Positions 11,554 through 39,530 are shown, numbered from the stretch's first letter. The stretch is 64,000 bases of DNA from Mangifera indica (GCF_011075055.1 NC_058150.1:14351408-14415407); one strand, 5' to 3'. Program-made: numbers and translations. Notes: generated by a model from the sequence alone, not told the origin.

Positions 11554-14500
11554 TCATGAGTTATTCACAGCAACTGGTTTCCCCCGACCCATAGCAAATC
11601 CTCTTGTTCCATCCGGCATTCGAGGCCCTGGAGGTGGCTTGCCTATGGTTAGCTGCTCATTATTGATCATATTATTTGATGGTGGTGTTCCCACATGATG
11701 CCCACAGTTATGGTTATTGTGATGATATTGGCCACGGTCGCCTTGTCCACGTCCCTTACCACGGCCCTTGTTTTGCCCTTTTTTGTGTTCACCCTCTTTG
11801 TCGTTTACATACTGCTCTCCCTGCCAAAATTTAAAAAAGGTATGCAAATCTAGAAACTACATGAAGGTAAAACTAGAAGCATCCTTCATTCAAAAGTTCC
11901 AAAATTTTGTAAATAAACAAGTACGGGCACAGCAGCATGAGAACTATGACTTACCATATATTCATGTGAATGATGATCGTATTGTTGCTGGTGATGGTCT
12001 TCCAGTTGTTTCTCATTTGAATGATGCTCGGATAAGGAAGGATCTTCTTCCTCATAGTGCCACTCCCCTTCATGCCCTTTTCTACCTCTAGAATGAGGGT
12101 TTTTCGACTAAGCATGAGATGAAAAAAAAAAAAATAAGAGAGAGATCAATGGACAAATCTAGAAATTCAGACAGGTCAATGAGATCAATGGACTGGTCTA
12201 ATTCCATGAATCCACTTCGAAAACTAAAAGGAAAATCCAACTCAAAGTGCAATTCATGATAATCAAGGACTTCAGTAGCATCTATCTAGAGATCAATTGT
12301 GCAGGTAACAGAAAGATATCTGAAAGACAGGAAACTACATGTCAATCAGAAGATAAAACGTAAGCATATACATAACAAACATCGTTTTCAAGCCTCCTCC
12401 ACATGGATTGTTAGCACTCTCATTACCACATGGATTGTATAGGAAAAATGAGTAGATCACAGATCAAAGTCAAGTATTGTTGTGCTCAAGCTCAACTCAA
12501 ATGAGTTTTAGGGAGGCTCAAGCTCATGTTCAAGATAGAAACAGATGACTAGAGCTTGGCTAAAAAAATTACAATTAAACCTCATCGCTTATATATTTTC
12601 AATTATCTTCTATTTCAAAATTTAAATATAAGATTTTGGAGGTGTAAATTCAAGATTTTTAGCTTTTAGGAGTTTATTGACATTGCACTCAAACCAAACC
12701 GCAAGCTCATAAGCTTATCAAGTAGAGAAACAGCGAGCTCAAGCTTGGCTCAAGTATTTACTAGGATCGTGGGTAGCTTGCAAGCGGCTAAACACATTTG
12801 CAGCCCTAGTCAAAGTGAATCCTTGGTTTAATTGTCATAGGCACAGAATGAGAACATCAATAAGAAAAAGTTAACTATTTGGTAATTTACCACATGTCTT
12901 TGCATTAAACAGACCCGAAGACCGCTCCTCCAGTTTCCCTCATTGTTCAGGTCTGCAATCTGCCAAAAAGAAAAAAGATTTACAATTGTCTAAGTGAGAA
13001 AAGGACAAAAGTAAATAAATAAAAAGAATAACAATGCTGTCTCACAAAACATGAGAGTACTCACCGCTTTCTCAGCAAGCTCAATGGTTTCATATTCCAC
13101 AAATGCATGCAACTGCATTTGAAACAAGGAGTTCAACAGTTACATTCATCTGAGAAAATATAACAAAGTAATAAGCCATCCTGTGCTCAAGAGTGCAATA
13201 GATTAATAAAGACTCACAAACATCATCAACATGAAAAGGTCAATGGAAGATGCTAGGATGATTATGTATTGACGCATAGAGAAGCTGCTTTAAAGCTTGT
13301 TCAGCAAAAGGATCATCATACTGTTTCATTAGGCCTTCATTGCAATTGTGAAGTCACAAACAAATAGATAAATCTACACGAGTAAATTTAGACAAGAGAT
13401 CTTCCATGACGTGATAATCCCAATAATCTGGCTCAAGAGATGTACCACAACAGAACCAATCACCAGGTACAGGAATATGAACAAAATTCGTGCATCCATA
13501 AATGCATCATACAGCAACAGAAAAAATGCACTGGCTAAAAATCCCTAAAAGTCAATGCAATTATATTATTTCCGTTAAGTATAATAACAGAAAGTGCACC
13601 AAAATAAGCAAACATCAACCTGACACAGAACATGATAGATGCAAGATCATGTTCATATAATAGGAAAATAAAATGCAAAGCTTCTTTACTATGCAATACC
13701 TACCTTGTTACTGAAAAGCATGCTGTCCCCTTTTGTCGATCTAGATGCTGACAGAGCCCCACAACCAGAATGTTGGGGCAAACAAGTACGTATAGTCTTA
13801 ACACTGTCACAGAATAATATAGGGTCAAACTACCATAAATAGCAAACACATCTTACGAAAGAACCAGTTTATGAAGTAATTATCTTTTAAACAAAAATAA
13901 AAATCTAATACCTCCCAACAGCAGAAAAAATCTTCATAAGATTTTGGTGGCAATGATCCTCAGGTAAATTCTCAGCGAGGACTATGCGAGACTACAAATC
14001 ACGACAAAAAAATAAAAAAGAAAACAAACCAGTTGTTAGGAGAGGGAGTATCAAAAATTTTATTCTTTCTAAACGGTGAACATGTACCTCACACTCCTAA
14101 GGGAAACATATACATAATAAATAGAAAATGCAAGTTTTTCACATCTTCTTAAGATGGCTCAATTATCTGGAGTAATGCAACAGCACATACAAGGCACTAA
14201 TAGAAGTGGCACATAAAATGTATTATGACATTATGCCAACCAAAAACAAGAAAATATAAAAACATTTAAAAACAAAACAGTAAAAACAACTCACTTGTAA
14301 TTCTTCCATATCTGATTCAGTTAGAGGATTCAGACGTTTCACTTTCTTTCCATCTTCACTAACAACCTGTTAATTACGGTGCAGAAAATATTGAGAGAGG
14401 ATGTGCAAGAGATGAAATATTAATAGTAACAAAGGGCAAAAATTAAGACCACATGGTTACAAAAAAAACTCACAAGCTTTGATGAGTTCCGTAAAACATT

Positions 14501-16850
14501 GGCAAGCTGGGAATGACTATTTATGAGTGCTTTAATTTTCTTAAAAGATGCAACAACAGATACTGGCACTGTAGCAATGCAGATGATATGTTAGAATAAA
14601 GAACAGTTAATAAAGACACACAATTGAAGACAACAAACTTTCAATGTGGAAATCAGCCAATGAAGTATACAATATAATACAGCTAGGGTAAATTTTATTT
14701 ATGTCCCCTAATGATTGGCCCAAAAATTTCATTTATATCCCCTAATGTTTGGCCTAATTACATTCAATTTACCAAACTTCAATCAAGATCAATAATATCC
14801 ATACGATTTATGGTTTACTACAACAAAAATGCAAAATGAACAATGCAATGCCACCAATGGCAAACAAAAACTGAACCTAATTTCATAACAGAAACATCAC
14901 GTTAAACATACACGCAATTCTTCCTTTCTCACACCAAACGTAGGAAAAGAGAAGATCATATGCAACAAACTGAATATGATGTAATATTGCATATGACATT
15001 TGATAACAGATGAACTAAACTCAGTGTCCAAATTTGAGAATTTTTTTCATTGCTTAACTTGCATGTTGTAGGTTTCTGGAAGCCGTCCAGGAGTACTCTT
15101 AGTAAGGAAAAATGTCTATATTGCTATAAGAATGAAATAGTTTGGAACATAACAGAATGAAGCACTGTGCAGCCCACAATTTAGAGATCTTACCATATCC
15201 TTCAGGATCCTTGTGAATGAACCTCATAAGATGATCCGTAGTGGCCAAGTTTAAATCACTGAAATAATACTCCACCTACCAAATCATTTGTTGGAAAAAA
15301 CATAATTATAATGAGAATTTCATACATATAAAAGACCAAATTGGAGAAATAATGAAAGTAGCACCACACAACAAAGCAACTGCAGACAGAATTTATCTAA
15401 AATTAATATCCATCTATTATGTACTGGAATGTCAGTGTCAAAAATAACACAAACTCTTAGGCATCTTCCAAGTTAAGCCACGACCATATAATGAATTAAG
15501 GCCTGTACCTTTCCTCACCTCCATCTCATCTCCTTACACCAATGGCCTTAAAGTATATGCAAGACCTAAAATGACCTTAAATCTGGTACAACATAAACTA
15601 TGATATAATGCTTGACACATGCGATACATACAGTTGTGATTTGCTAAAAAGTTTCTTGCATCCTAATTTTAGAGGTTGTGACCCATGTGCAAGATAATCT
15701 AGAATCTAATAGGGGCCCTGCTTTCAAATTCAAAACTCATGTCAAATTTCGCATAAATAAACACACAAAATTTCATGACTTAACAATAGATTGAAAGAAA
15801 CAACTTTTTCAATACAGAGTAACAGAAAATATTAACCACCTCAATTGTTGCATATAAACATAATTTTCTTCAAGCTAGTCAGTAAGGTCCTCCAAATGCG
15901 CTAACAAACTGAGCATTTAACACTCTAACAATAATTATATCTTTCAATTAGAAACATATCCAATCTCATACTTAATCACAAGAAAAAAACTTATTCAAAA
16001 TAGATTAACAGAAGCTACGAATCACTAAAATTGTCGCTGATATACACAATTTTCATCAGGCTAAACACTCAAATCTTTCAAAAGCACTTACAATAAAAGT
16101 TCCTTTCAGATAGAAAATATTCAATCACATAATCCAGAGAAACAACTTATTCAAAATAGATTAACAGAAGCTCATAATCACATAAATTGTAGCTCGTAGA
16201 CACTATTTCCTTCAGCATAAACACTAAATTCTATCCAAAAGTACTTAAACACTGAGAATTTCAATCTTATACTGTAAAAATCAAACCTGATTCAAAATCT
16301 TCTGAGTTGATTCATCAGATAACCCAGCGTGATGCTGATCCTTCTGACCTTTCTGATCCTCGACTGCAAGCTCAACCTCCTGATTTCCTTCGTCATGACG
16401 ATGAATGTGATTATGCTTCTGATTATGATGACTCTGATTGTGATTTCGATAAGTGTGATGGTGATGGTTATGATAATTCTGAACCAGCACGTGATGTTGA
16501 ATCTGGTGATGATGATTAGGATGATGAACCGAAATCACGTGATTCTGCATCGGCATATGAAACGCCATCCCTTGATGCGGAGAATAACCACGTGGTGGAT
16601 AATGATTATGAAACGCCGGCGGCGGAGGCATCATAACTCTTGGCGGCGGCGGCACTTGTAATTGCACCTGCGACTGAGACGCCGACGCTGTCGAAATCGT
16701 CGTAGAAGATCGCGCGGGAACGAACTCTGGAGCGCACGCGTTAAGCTTACTGAACGACGCCGATCGCGACAGATCAGAAGACGACGATTTAGACTGATCA
16801 CTAGCATAGGTTGAATCTAGCATTTCAACTAGAGAATCTTCTTGTGCCAT
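11554..16850 (-). CDS. LARP6: La-related protein 6 (LARP6B/C type) with PAM2 motif
   Basis: RNA-binding protein; plant LARP6B/C bind poly(A)-binding protein through PAM2. Ten exons on the minus strand: 16850-16287, 15275-15194, 14568-14474, 14366-14295, 13991-13912, 13803-13704, 13112-13065, 12959-12891, 12107-11955 and 11820-11554. All phases close, giving 509 residues. PAM2 is SKLNACAPEFVPA at 34-46. A histidine-rich stretch spans about 105-155. The La module begins near 185 (VEYYFSDLNLATTDHL), followed by the RRM-like part (SRIVLAENLPEDHCHQNLM, then LHAFVEYETIELAEKA). The tail has GRGKGRGQ and the conserved GPRMPDGTRGFAMGRGKP. The exon 8 donor is a choice: GTG/GTAAAT was preferred over CAT/GTGGTA, a one-residue difference. 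Which of LARP6B or 6C it corresponds to is not settled. Confidence 0.92.
12478..12812. repeat. AGCTC-rich dispersed repeat in LARP6 intron 8
   Basis: Contains repeated CAAGCTCAA/GAGCTCAAGCTTGG words near both ends and an AT-rich middle (TATAAGATTTTGGAGGTG). It closely resembles the repeat at 18985-19347 (TATAAGATTTTAGACATA). The right end GCAGCCCTA resembles ends of common hAT-like MITEs, but no clear duplication was found. Confidence 0.5.
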
Positions 16851-17026
16851 AATTTTTTTCTATTTTTTTTTAATTTTTAAAGACAAAATTGAAGTCAATG
16901 AATATTAGGGCTAGGGTTTATAAGGGTGCGACCGGGCGCAGAAGGGAGGCCCGGAGACCGGAAGGGGGCTTTGGGGGAAGACACTGGAGAGGAATTCTCG
17001 GTTTTGAAAAGCGGGGGAACGTGAGG

Positions 17027-17034
17027 TATTTATA
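17027..17034 (-). promoter_or_regulatory. TATA box of LARP6
   Basis: TATAAATA on the minus strand, about 177 bp upstream of the LARP6 ATG, in a locally GC-richer stretch. This spacing fits a leader of about 145 nt. Called by consensus only. Confidence 0.5.
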
Positions 17035-17040
17035 GGATGC

Positions 17041-17889
17041 TATTGATGATGATGACGACTCATGACTCAAGATTGATGATTGAGGTCTGAGGATCATTTT
17101 GTCTACAATTTTTTCTCGAATTAATAATTTAGAATTGATAATTTAAAGATTAGATTTGAGTCAATATTATTCTTCAAGTTAATTTCAGTTAATTTTTTAG
17201 AAATGCCTAATCGGGTTATTTTCTTCCTTTTAAAGTCTTCAATTAATAAATTTGTAAACATCATAAAGTATTTAAACTTTTTACTGTATGAATCAAAGAT
17301 GAATTTCTAAACACTGGCTAAAAATTTTGTATTTTTTGAAGACAGCAATTAATTATTCATTCTATATGACACCGAATGATAAGGTGAATTTATAATCATG
17401 ATCAACTTTATAAACGTCAATTAATAAAAATGAATGATGTGATAATAAGAGAGTTTATGCCACATTAATTTGTATTAACGTAGGATCGATCTCCAGCTTA
17501 GATCAAACAAACCAAAATTGAGTCTAAGATTAGACTCAATTTTTATGAATCAAATCAAACTAGTATAAATTAAATTGCTTTCAAATTAAATACAAAACTT
17601 AAATTGTCATTCCCAAACTAGATTTTTTGGATTAATCTTAGGTTGAATTTTGTTATCTTATCCTAATTTGTATATAAAAATATTTTATACCATTATTAAA
17701 TATAATAAATGCATAAACTCATAATTGGATCATTAGCAGTTATGCATGTCCATAATAATAATAATAAAGAATTTCGAAAAAGACATAAAATGATCAATAA
17801 GTTGAGAATTTTTCGCAAAACCAGAATCACATAGAAAAGATGCATACTCAACTGATAAAAAAGGTCAGGGCTTTTATAGCACAATAGGC
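17041..17889. other. Intergenic AT-rich spacer between LARP6 and ITPK4
   Basis: No gene is recognisable. Bases next to 17889 are presumably the ITPK4 3' UTR on the minus strand. Short frames here are without coding signal. Confidence 0.5.
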
Positions 17890-31970
<14,081 letters not shown>

Positions 31971-31989
31971 TTTCTTGTGCTTTTTTAGC

Positions 31990-33978
31990 CTCCCTGTTTG
32001 GCTTCGGCTGAACGCAACTGAAACAACAGGGTCGTTTTTGTGGCATCACAGAGAGAGAATGGCGAGATATACATGTAGCCATGGGAGAATCCCAATCTCT
32101 GCTTTATAGGTTTAAATTGCAACCACCGCGCATCGAAGTACGTCATCATTTACATACTGAATTGACGATTTTACCATCAAATTTGCATTTTATTTTATTT
32201 TTTAAATTTTGTGCATGGCTGCATAAGGGTTACCTCAACCTCGCCTTGAATTCAGAAAAGTCTGTTCAACTTTGACAAAATTGAATTGTTAAATAATAGA
32301 TCGAAGAAATGCAAAAATCATTGGTGAAGAAGCATCAACGTCAAAACATCAATCATAAGCTAAACTCAAATTTGAATTTGATGAATGTTCAAACGTCATG
32401 GTCAAATTTTAGTGACCTATCCTGGTTAGATTGAGTGAACCTTGCTAAAAAATTTATTTTAATCTTATAACTTTTATATTTACCGATTAATTTATATATT
32501 CAAATATTCAAATAGAATTTTAAATATATAAGCGTATGATTTAAAATTTTTTGAATCTTATCAATTTTTTATTAAAATCAAATTGTGAATTTTCAAATTT
32601 ATCCAATCAATCACACTCTTATTTAAGTTTAAACTCAATTAACATTTTTTTTTATAGTAAAAAATTTTATTCAAATCAAACCATTTTTTATAATTAAATA
32701 AATCACATCAAATAGAATTAACTTTAAGTCTAATAATTAATTTTATAATTATTAAATAAGATAAATAAAAAATTTAAACTTATATTTTTTTATACTTAAA
32801 ATTCATTATCCTTTTGAGAGTGACACTGGTCTACGCCCATGCTCATGATTTTTATTTGAGGAAATAATTTTGGAGCACATTAATAATAGTTGCCCAAAAC
32901 ACATACCCTCTTCAGTGATTATGTTCCTGAGCTCGCCCATTTTCATTCCAAAAGAAGAAGCCCATCTCATTGGTGTCCTGGTACATGCAAACTTGTAAAG
33001 ATCTGAATTTTGGGAAATTAACTAAATTATTCATTTTTTATGGTTAATAAACAAATTTATCTATAATTTTATAGTTTACATAAAAATACTTATATTTTAA
33101 AGTATTTAAACCAAAATATCTTAAATATCCAAAAAAATATCAAAACTACTATTTATTTATTCTATATAAATCATATCTCTTTTCTTACTTATTAACATAT
33201 ACAATTTTACTCATTATTCGAAAAGATTTATAAAGAAAGAAAAGAAGTTCGTGATTGAGATTTTGAATGAGAAAAAAAAGTTTATGATATCAAAATATTT
33301 ATACATATTATAACTTCAGTCGTTATTATTTTATTAATAATATAATTATATGTGATGTTTTATACAATAAATTAAAGTTGTGTGTAAAAATTAAATTGAT
33401 TAAAATTATAAAGGCTATTTTGTAATTATTATAATTAGGAGTAAAATGATATTTTATAATAAAAGGTGTTAGAGACATTAAATAATATTTGAGAATAAAA
33501 TGATATTTTACAATGAAGGATGTTAGAGATATTAGATAAAATTTTAGGGTAAAATGGTATTTTACAATATAGGGGTAAAGTGATATTTTTAAAAATTAGT
33601 ATTAAAATTAATCAAAATATATTAATAGTCACTATATGTAATACAATTATGGAATAGATGCAATTGTGTAATATAAATAAAATCACAAAACTCGAACTTA
33701 ATAATAAAAATACTATAACACAAATATGTAAATAATTTTTTTGGTCATGTTACTTATGTTTATTATATATTTAATTATAGGATTAATCTAAATAACGAAA
33801 CATATTTCAATTAGATAAAAAGCGGAAATGGATAGAAAAATGTGACAATCTAATAAAATATATTGAAAGTAATAGTAAATTGATTAAAATTTCAGAGCAC
33901 GTGACATTCTAGAGATTAATTCAAATGGTGAGCAAAAAGTGTAATATAGATTAAACGGTATTTAACATTTAGATAAAC
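31990..33978. other. Intergenic region upstream of ITPK4
   Basis: The first 100 bases are presumably ITPK4 leader and promoter. Beyond 32280 the DNA is very AT-rich and without recognisable genes. About 33420-33590 holds three imperfect repeats of roughly 58 bp built on AAAATGATATTTTA and GTGTTAGAGA. Confidence 0.5.
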
Positions 33979-36384
33979 ATGAAATTAAGGTATCTTGACA
34001 ATGACATCCTTATTGAAATTTCAAATGATGAAGATGTTAAAGTTTTTAATGGTCTATATAACTTTTTTAAAGAAAGTGTTCTAGTTTTTAAAACAACTAA
34101 ACTTAATAATGATAGTTATAAGGTTCAACAAGCAGATGAGGGTTTACAAAGTGGTGAGTCGAATAGTTATTCATAAGATCATGAGATTGGTTTAGAAGGG
34201 ATTCAAAATATTGAGATCAATCCAAAACAAGAATTTTCTAAGAAAGACTTTGCATACTTAAATGATGTTTATGTTGACGTATTTTATAGCGTAAAAGAAT
34301 TTGTTCGTGGCAACAAAGATAATTTTCAAATTGGAGTGAATTTGATAGAAAGGATATGCATGATATTCCCATCGAGGAATCAGAGTTTGAAGAGAGGACA
34401 CACGTTAATAAAAATATTAGAGGTACAAGTAGTTTTCCATAAACAAATCCTGATGGTGGAAATGTTCATATTGATCATTGAAATTTTCTAACTATCCATC
34501 TATATCCAGAAGCTAAGGAGTGCAAAGAGATAGTGATTCTCCAAAAATTAGTACATTATTTCTAAGTAAATAACATGTCATTGATGCAATAACTCGAGAT
34601 GCTTTAAAGAAGGGATATTAGTTTAAAGTGCACAAATCAGACACACGCAGCTAAAAGGTTGAATGTTGTAATCAACAACATAATTGGCATGCATAGGCAA
34701 ACAAGATAAGAGAAGGTGACAATTTCAAACTACGTCGTATGGATAGCCAGCATATGTGTCCTAAAAAACAAATATTATCTCATCATAAACAAGTAGAGGC
34801 TCGAGCTTTAGGGCAAAATTTGAAGACTAGATTTATATTGGTTGATTGCGTGTATCGACTAAAGGAGATTATTGTGGACATAGCAAACTCATATAAAATT
34901 GATATATCATATGCACAAGCATGGCGGACGAGAAATTTGACACTTTAATCATTAAGGAGCACACTTGAAGAGTTGTTTATGTTACAGTTAGAGTATTGTT
35001 ACAATTTAATTTGTTGTAATCTAGGAACTATGACATATACACTAACGGATGAACATGAACAATTTAAATACTTTTACATGACATTAGGTTGTAGTATCTA
35101 TGCATTTCAACAACATATTTGTCTAGTTTTTTGTATTGATACTGCTTTCTTAAAGGTTAAATGTCTGAGTCAATTATTTATCGTTGTTGCATTTGATGGT
35201 AATAATAAAATATACCCATTGGTTTTTGGCATCGCTCCTAGGGAGGATCATGGCACATGGTGTTGGTTTTTAACAAAGTTGAAGGATTGTTTGGGGAGAT
35301 ATCTCATTTAACAATGATTTCATATCAACATTCTAGTATATTCTCTATAATAGTTGAAGTCTTCCCAGGTGTGTACCATGATTATTATTGTCATCACCAT
35401 CATTGTAACATGCGATCCAAGTACAAGAAGAATGCAAAAGTTGAATAGATGTATTGGAAAACAGCTAAGACATACATAGAGTATGAATTTTGAAAGATAA
35501 TGAAGTTATTGTCTCATATGCACCTTAATGTAGCAATGTACCTGTGTAAGGTGGGTTATGGTTGGTGGGCAAATGACATTTTAAAGAAATAAGTACAATA
35601 TAATGACTACTAATATCGTTAAATCATTTAATGTACTTGTCATATATGTTCGGGGTTTGCCTATTACTATACTTATTGAGTTCATCAAAGGTATATTCCA
35701 ACGATGGTTTAATGAAATGAGAAATCATGCAAGTAAGTGCATATTCAATATTATAACATATTATAAATGTGTTTATGTATACTTATACTTAATTACTTAC
35801 CATATATGTTGATATTTATATGATTTACAGATACTTGCACTAGTTTGGTAACACGTTGGGCAACGAAAAAAATTGTCAAATGTGTGTGAAAGTCTTCAAA
35901 ATTGGAGGTGCATCTTATTACATCTGAACGATACGAGATTATGGGTAGTGGCTAATACGATGGTGTGGTCGACCTTGTGGAGTGGACATATACATAAAGA
36001 AAATTTTAACTATCACAGATTCCCTACACGTATGTCATCACCATTGCAAGATATATGAAGCTCACTACATGTGCTCAATGGGTGCATCTTTATTATACCA
36101 TCATCTTTTACCGTGCAGTTTGCACGAAGGCTATTAATTTGTTAAAGGATTAATCAAAGTTGTTATATGCAGAGAAAGCACGCGTTTTCTATCCATCATT
36201 TGTCCATCGTCGTCATGCGGGACTTCCAGCAAATAAAACTAGACGTTCTTCACAAGGCAAAATTGTTAAACAACTTACTTGTAGTCAATGTCAGAAACCT
36301 GGACATACGAGACAAAATTGCAAGAGTTATGTTTTGATACCTAGTTTCATATCATCAAGTTCAACAACTACAAAGAAAAGTTAA
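33979..36384 (+). pseudogene. Mutator-like (MULE, mudrA-type) transposase, decayed
   Basis: Broken frames in family order. The N-terminal region starts MKLRYLDNDILIEISNDEDVKVF. Then come AITRDALKKGY and FKLRRMDSQHMCP (MULE DNA-binding region). The DDE domain has FKYFYMTLGCSIYAF, FCIDTAFLKVKC, FIVVAFDGNNKIYPLVFGI and TWCWFLTKLKDCLG. A C-terminal CCHC knuckle reads TCSQCQKPGHTRQNC (about 36275-36320). Stops occur between 34170 and 34740 and again after 34945 and 35310. The position where MULE transposases have the second catalytic aspartate (SDR or SDRH) reads MISYQHSS here, so that residue is lost. Clearly inactive. Long terminal inverted repeats could not be found by eye. Confidence 0.85.
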
Positions 36385-37399
36385 AGATAACTCTACTTGT
36401 AATTGTACTTGTTCATTTTGATATAAAATTTTTTATTATACTTGTTACTTTATATATAAAATTTGTGATTGTAATATATTATTTTTAAAACTTGTGATTG
36501 TACTTGTTAATGTATCTATAAGATTTCGGCTTGTAATTATTATATATGTTAATGTTGATTTCATATATCCGTTTTTAATAGTTTTTTGTTCACTTGACCG
36601 ATCGTTATAGTAATTATATAAAGGACAAACATATATAAATGAATAAACATATAGATATACTAACGTATAAAATATATGAATGGATAAACATATATACATA
36701 TACAAATGCTTATAATGTAAGGGTTAATCAATACCATTTCATGTTGTACACCTCCCATTTCTCGAATAGATCAAGTTTTGCATACCATTTTTGAAAATTT
36801 TTTTCGCATCCGATACTTGATAATGGCACAACAGGCCTCGCCTATTAGATCATTGATTTCAATGGATTTGTGTATAGGCTACGAATAAATAGTCATTTCT
36901 TGACAAGTCAACCACAAAGTGTGCAACAATACTATATCAAAACAAATAATATGTCATTTAAAATTATATCAATTCGTGAGATTTTCAAATTTATTTCAAT
37001 ATCTTTTGTAAGACAGGAGTTATGGCTAGGGAATTCTTAAGAGAGGTTAGGTCGAATATATCAAATTTTTGGACCGGTTAGTGTTTAATACATGAAAACA
37101 GTAAATAAATAATATGTTTTTCATTCATACGAACAAGATAAAATGAAAACATTAATAAAATTTGCATACCTGAACTATCTCCCCCTGTGTTGGGAGTTGA
37201 ACCGCATCGTCCCCTAAACAAGTAATGTTAACCAACTTATCATCCTGAGAATGCAATATTAATCACCTTTTTACCCTTGTTTGGGGTGCTGAGATAGATT
37301 AATCAGATATCCTGTTATAACAACAAATAAAAGGTAAATGACAATTTATATTAACAAGATTAACAATTTATATTAGTTAATCTAACAGTTTACCTCTAC
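36385..37399. other. Spacer between MULE transposase and minus-strand gene remnant
   Basis: 36385-36720 is AT-rich 3' flank of the transposase. 36720-36860 reads on the minus strand as a possible C-terminal exon (KNFQKWYAKLDLFEKW then a stop), which may be the tail of the Ulp1-associated gene. That assignment is a guess. Confidence 0.35.
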
Positions 37400-38110
37400 C
37401 ATCGAAGAAGGTGATAATAAAGAATTCTCATAAGGTGATCCATCATCACCAACATCTTATAATAATATTAATGTTTTATTTTAATTAATTAAAGTGTTTA
37501 ACAAAAATTACAAAGTATACAGTTGACAATATACATACCTTTACTGTCAGAACAAATTTCAATATGAGATTCCCTCTCGATATAGCCTCATCAACACCAG
37601 GACATTATCACAATTTCGGCAATAACAAGTTAACAGGGAATCAATAATATATCGATGAATTGAGATATAATATTAACAAACAACATTATACTTACTTGAA
37701 GCATCACAGAAGATGTCAATGAAGAAATCTCATGGGGTGATCTATTATCGTCTACATCCTGTAACAATATTAACATTTTATATTGGTTTATCAAAGTGTT
37801 TTACAAAAATTACAATGTCTATAGTCGACATTATACATATCTCTATTGTCAGAATAGATGTCAATATAAGATCCCTTCGCTACGACCTTATGAACATCAG
37901 GGCATTGTCACAATGTTAACAGTATCAAGTTAATGAGGAATCTATAAATGAATGTTGAATTAAGATAAAACATTTACAAACAATGTTATAATTACCTGAA
38001 CCATCATAGAAGGTATCAATGGGGAAACCTCATGTCATGATCTTTCATTGCTCATATCAAAAGTCAATATAGGATCCTCTCTCGATAATTCTTCATCAAA
38101 AAACTGACGT
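37400..38110 (-). repeat. Three-copy, 300-bp repeat of an exon block
   Basis: Units start near 37400, 37702 and 38002 (spacing 302 and 300). On the minus strand each unit carries small acidic, serine-rich exons. The middle copy has a clean acceptor (TTACAG), a 63-nt exon starting DVDDNRSPHEISSL, and a donor (GTAAGT). The first copy reads VGDDGSPYENSLLSPSSM before GTAAAC. The third is fused without the internal intron and has a stop. Part of the MULE-borne minus-strand gene. Confidence 0.7.
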
Positions 38111-38539
38111 TATAACAAAATTAATAATCACAAGTTAACAAAAAATTAAAAGTATTTCTGAAATATCATTTTCAATATACTCAAAAAGTTTAATACTTAC
38201 ATCAACAATAGGTGGAGATGTAAATGTCTAACCCCCTATCGATGGTCCATCATCATCGTCACAAAGAGACTGTAACAACATATACAATAATTGTAGGGTT
38301 TACATGGTTACATATTTAATTAACTGAAATATTTGATATAACATTAACTTTTTTACTTGCATGAGAGTATCTGTATAGAGATGAGATTGTGTGACCGCCA
38401 TACAAGTCATTATGTCCTTCATACAAGTCATACAATCCTCCATACAAGTCAACCAATCCAAGATAAAATTACCCCATCAAGCCAATGCAACATTAAAGTA
38501 ATGAATGGAGAAATCTTGTCTAGTGATGAGGGGATTTTC

Positions 38540-39530
38540 TTATGTGCGCTCAATGACAAGGGGCACAACAAAAGGCTCTAATGATATATGCTCGATGATA
38601 ACGATCGTAATAGGGGCGTCGACAAGAGTGGGCTCGATGGTACAAGTGGGATCGATAACAGAAGGCTGAACAGAAGCCTCGATATGAGGCAGAGCAACGA
38701 CCAGAGAAGTAAAGTCAAGAGGACCTGATGATGCATCTCTTGACAAGGATGGGGATGATGTCCATGAAGAAGATTGTCTATCTAATATCCTCATGTATCA
38801 AACAATGTCGTCAAACCAGTTTTCAGCGTTTTCCACCAAAGATAAAACTAGTGGGAAATTAACATCATCTTGTAAATTTTTGTTTAAGTGAACTTTATTA
38901 TTATACCTTATATATATTTTAATCAATAATAAATTATTACTTACAACATCTCCGATGAAGATAGTTGGGATAACATTCTATCCTGAGAAGTCTTTTGTGT
39001 GTCATATCAACATCTAGATAAATCTTAAAACTGATGTGATATTACCTACCATGTAGTGTGTCCAACGTCTCGTATATCAAAAATTGCAATTTCAACTTAA
39101 ATTTGTTACTCTATAAAATTACAATCAATTATATTTTAATCACAAATTTTTTAAAATTAATAAATATCACAATTAATTGAACACTATTGGGAATCCCATG
39201 ATACCATATTGTTTCATAAGGTTTTTCTTCTTCCTTACAAGGCCGGAATTCATATAAATTCGAGAGATATTATCACATATCCATCGATACATCATCTGCC
39301 ATACCCATACTCCCCATAGGTATACATTGAACTCATCAAAATTATCAACATATTGTAATACCTTCTGAGAGATTACTTTCCTCAAATCACTCTCTAATAA
39401 CCTCATGTGAAATAGAACAACAAAGCTAACTTTACTACATCAATAGAGTTGTCCCCCCAAGGCCTCTGTTCGTAAACATGATTCAGATCAGTATATGTAA
39501 CTGATTTACGCCTGTGGAAATAAATATGTT
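38540..39530 (-). pseudogene. DUF1985-type (Ulp1-associated) gene remnant
   Basis: Read on the minus strand. 39520-39415 gives RKSVTYTDLNHVYEQRPWGD then VVKLALLFYF. After a one-frame shift, 39406-39173 gives VLQYVDNFDEFNVYLWGVWVW and KQYGIMGFPIVFN. This resembles the DUF1985 region found beside Ulp1-like protease domains in plant transposons (FPWG-like and YGLxGFPL motifs). A downstream low-complexity frame at 38794-38540 (MRILDRQSSSWTSSPSLSRD) may be its linker. The frameshift inside DUF1985 marks it as non-functional. MULEs carrying Ulp1-like genes are known in plants (Kaonashi type). Confidence 0.6.

Noticed and set aside
16307..16661. Plus-strand acidic and methionine-rich frames opposite LARP6 exon 1
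   Set aside because: Shadows of the His/Asn-rich coding sequence on the minus strand.
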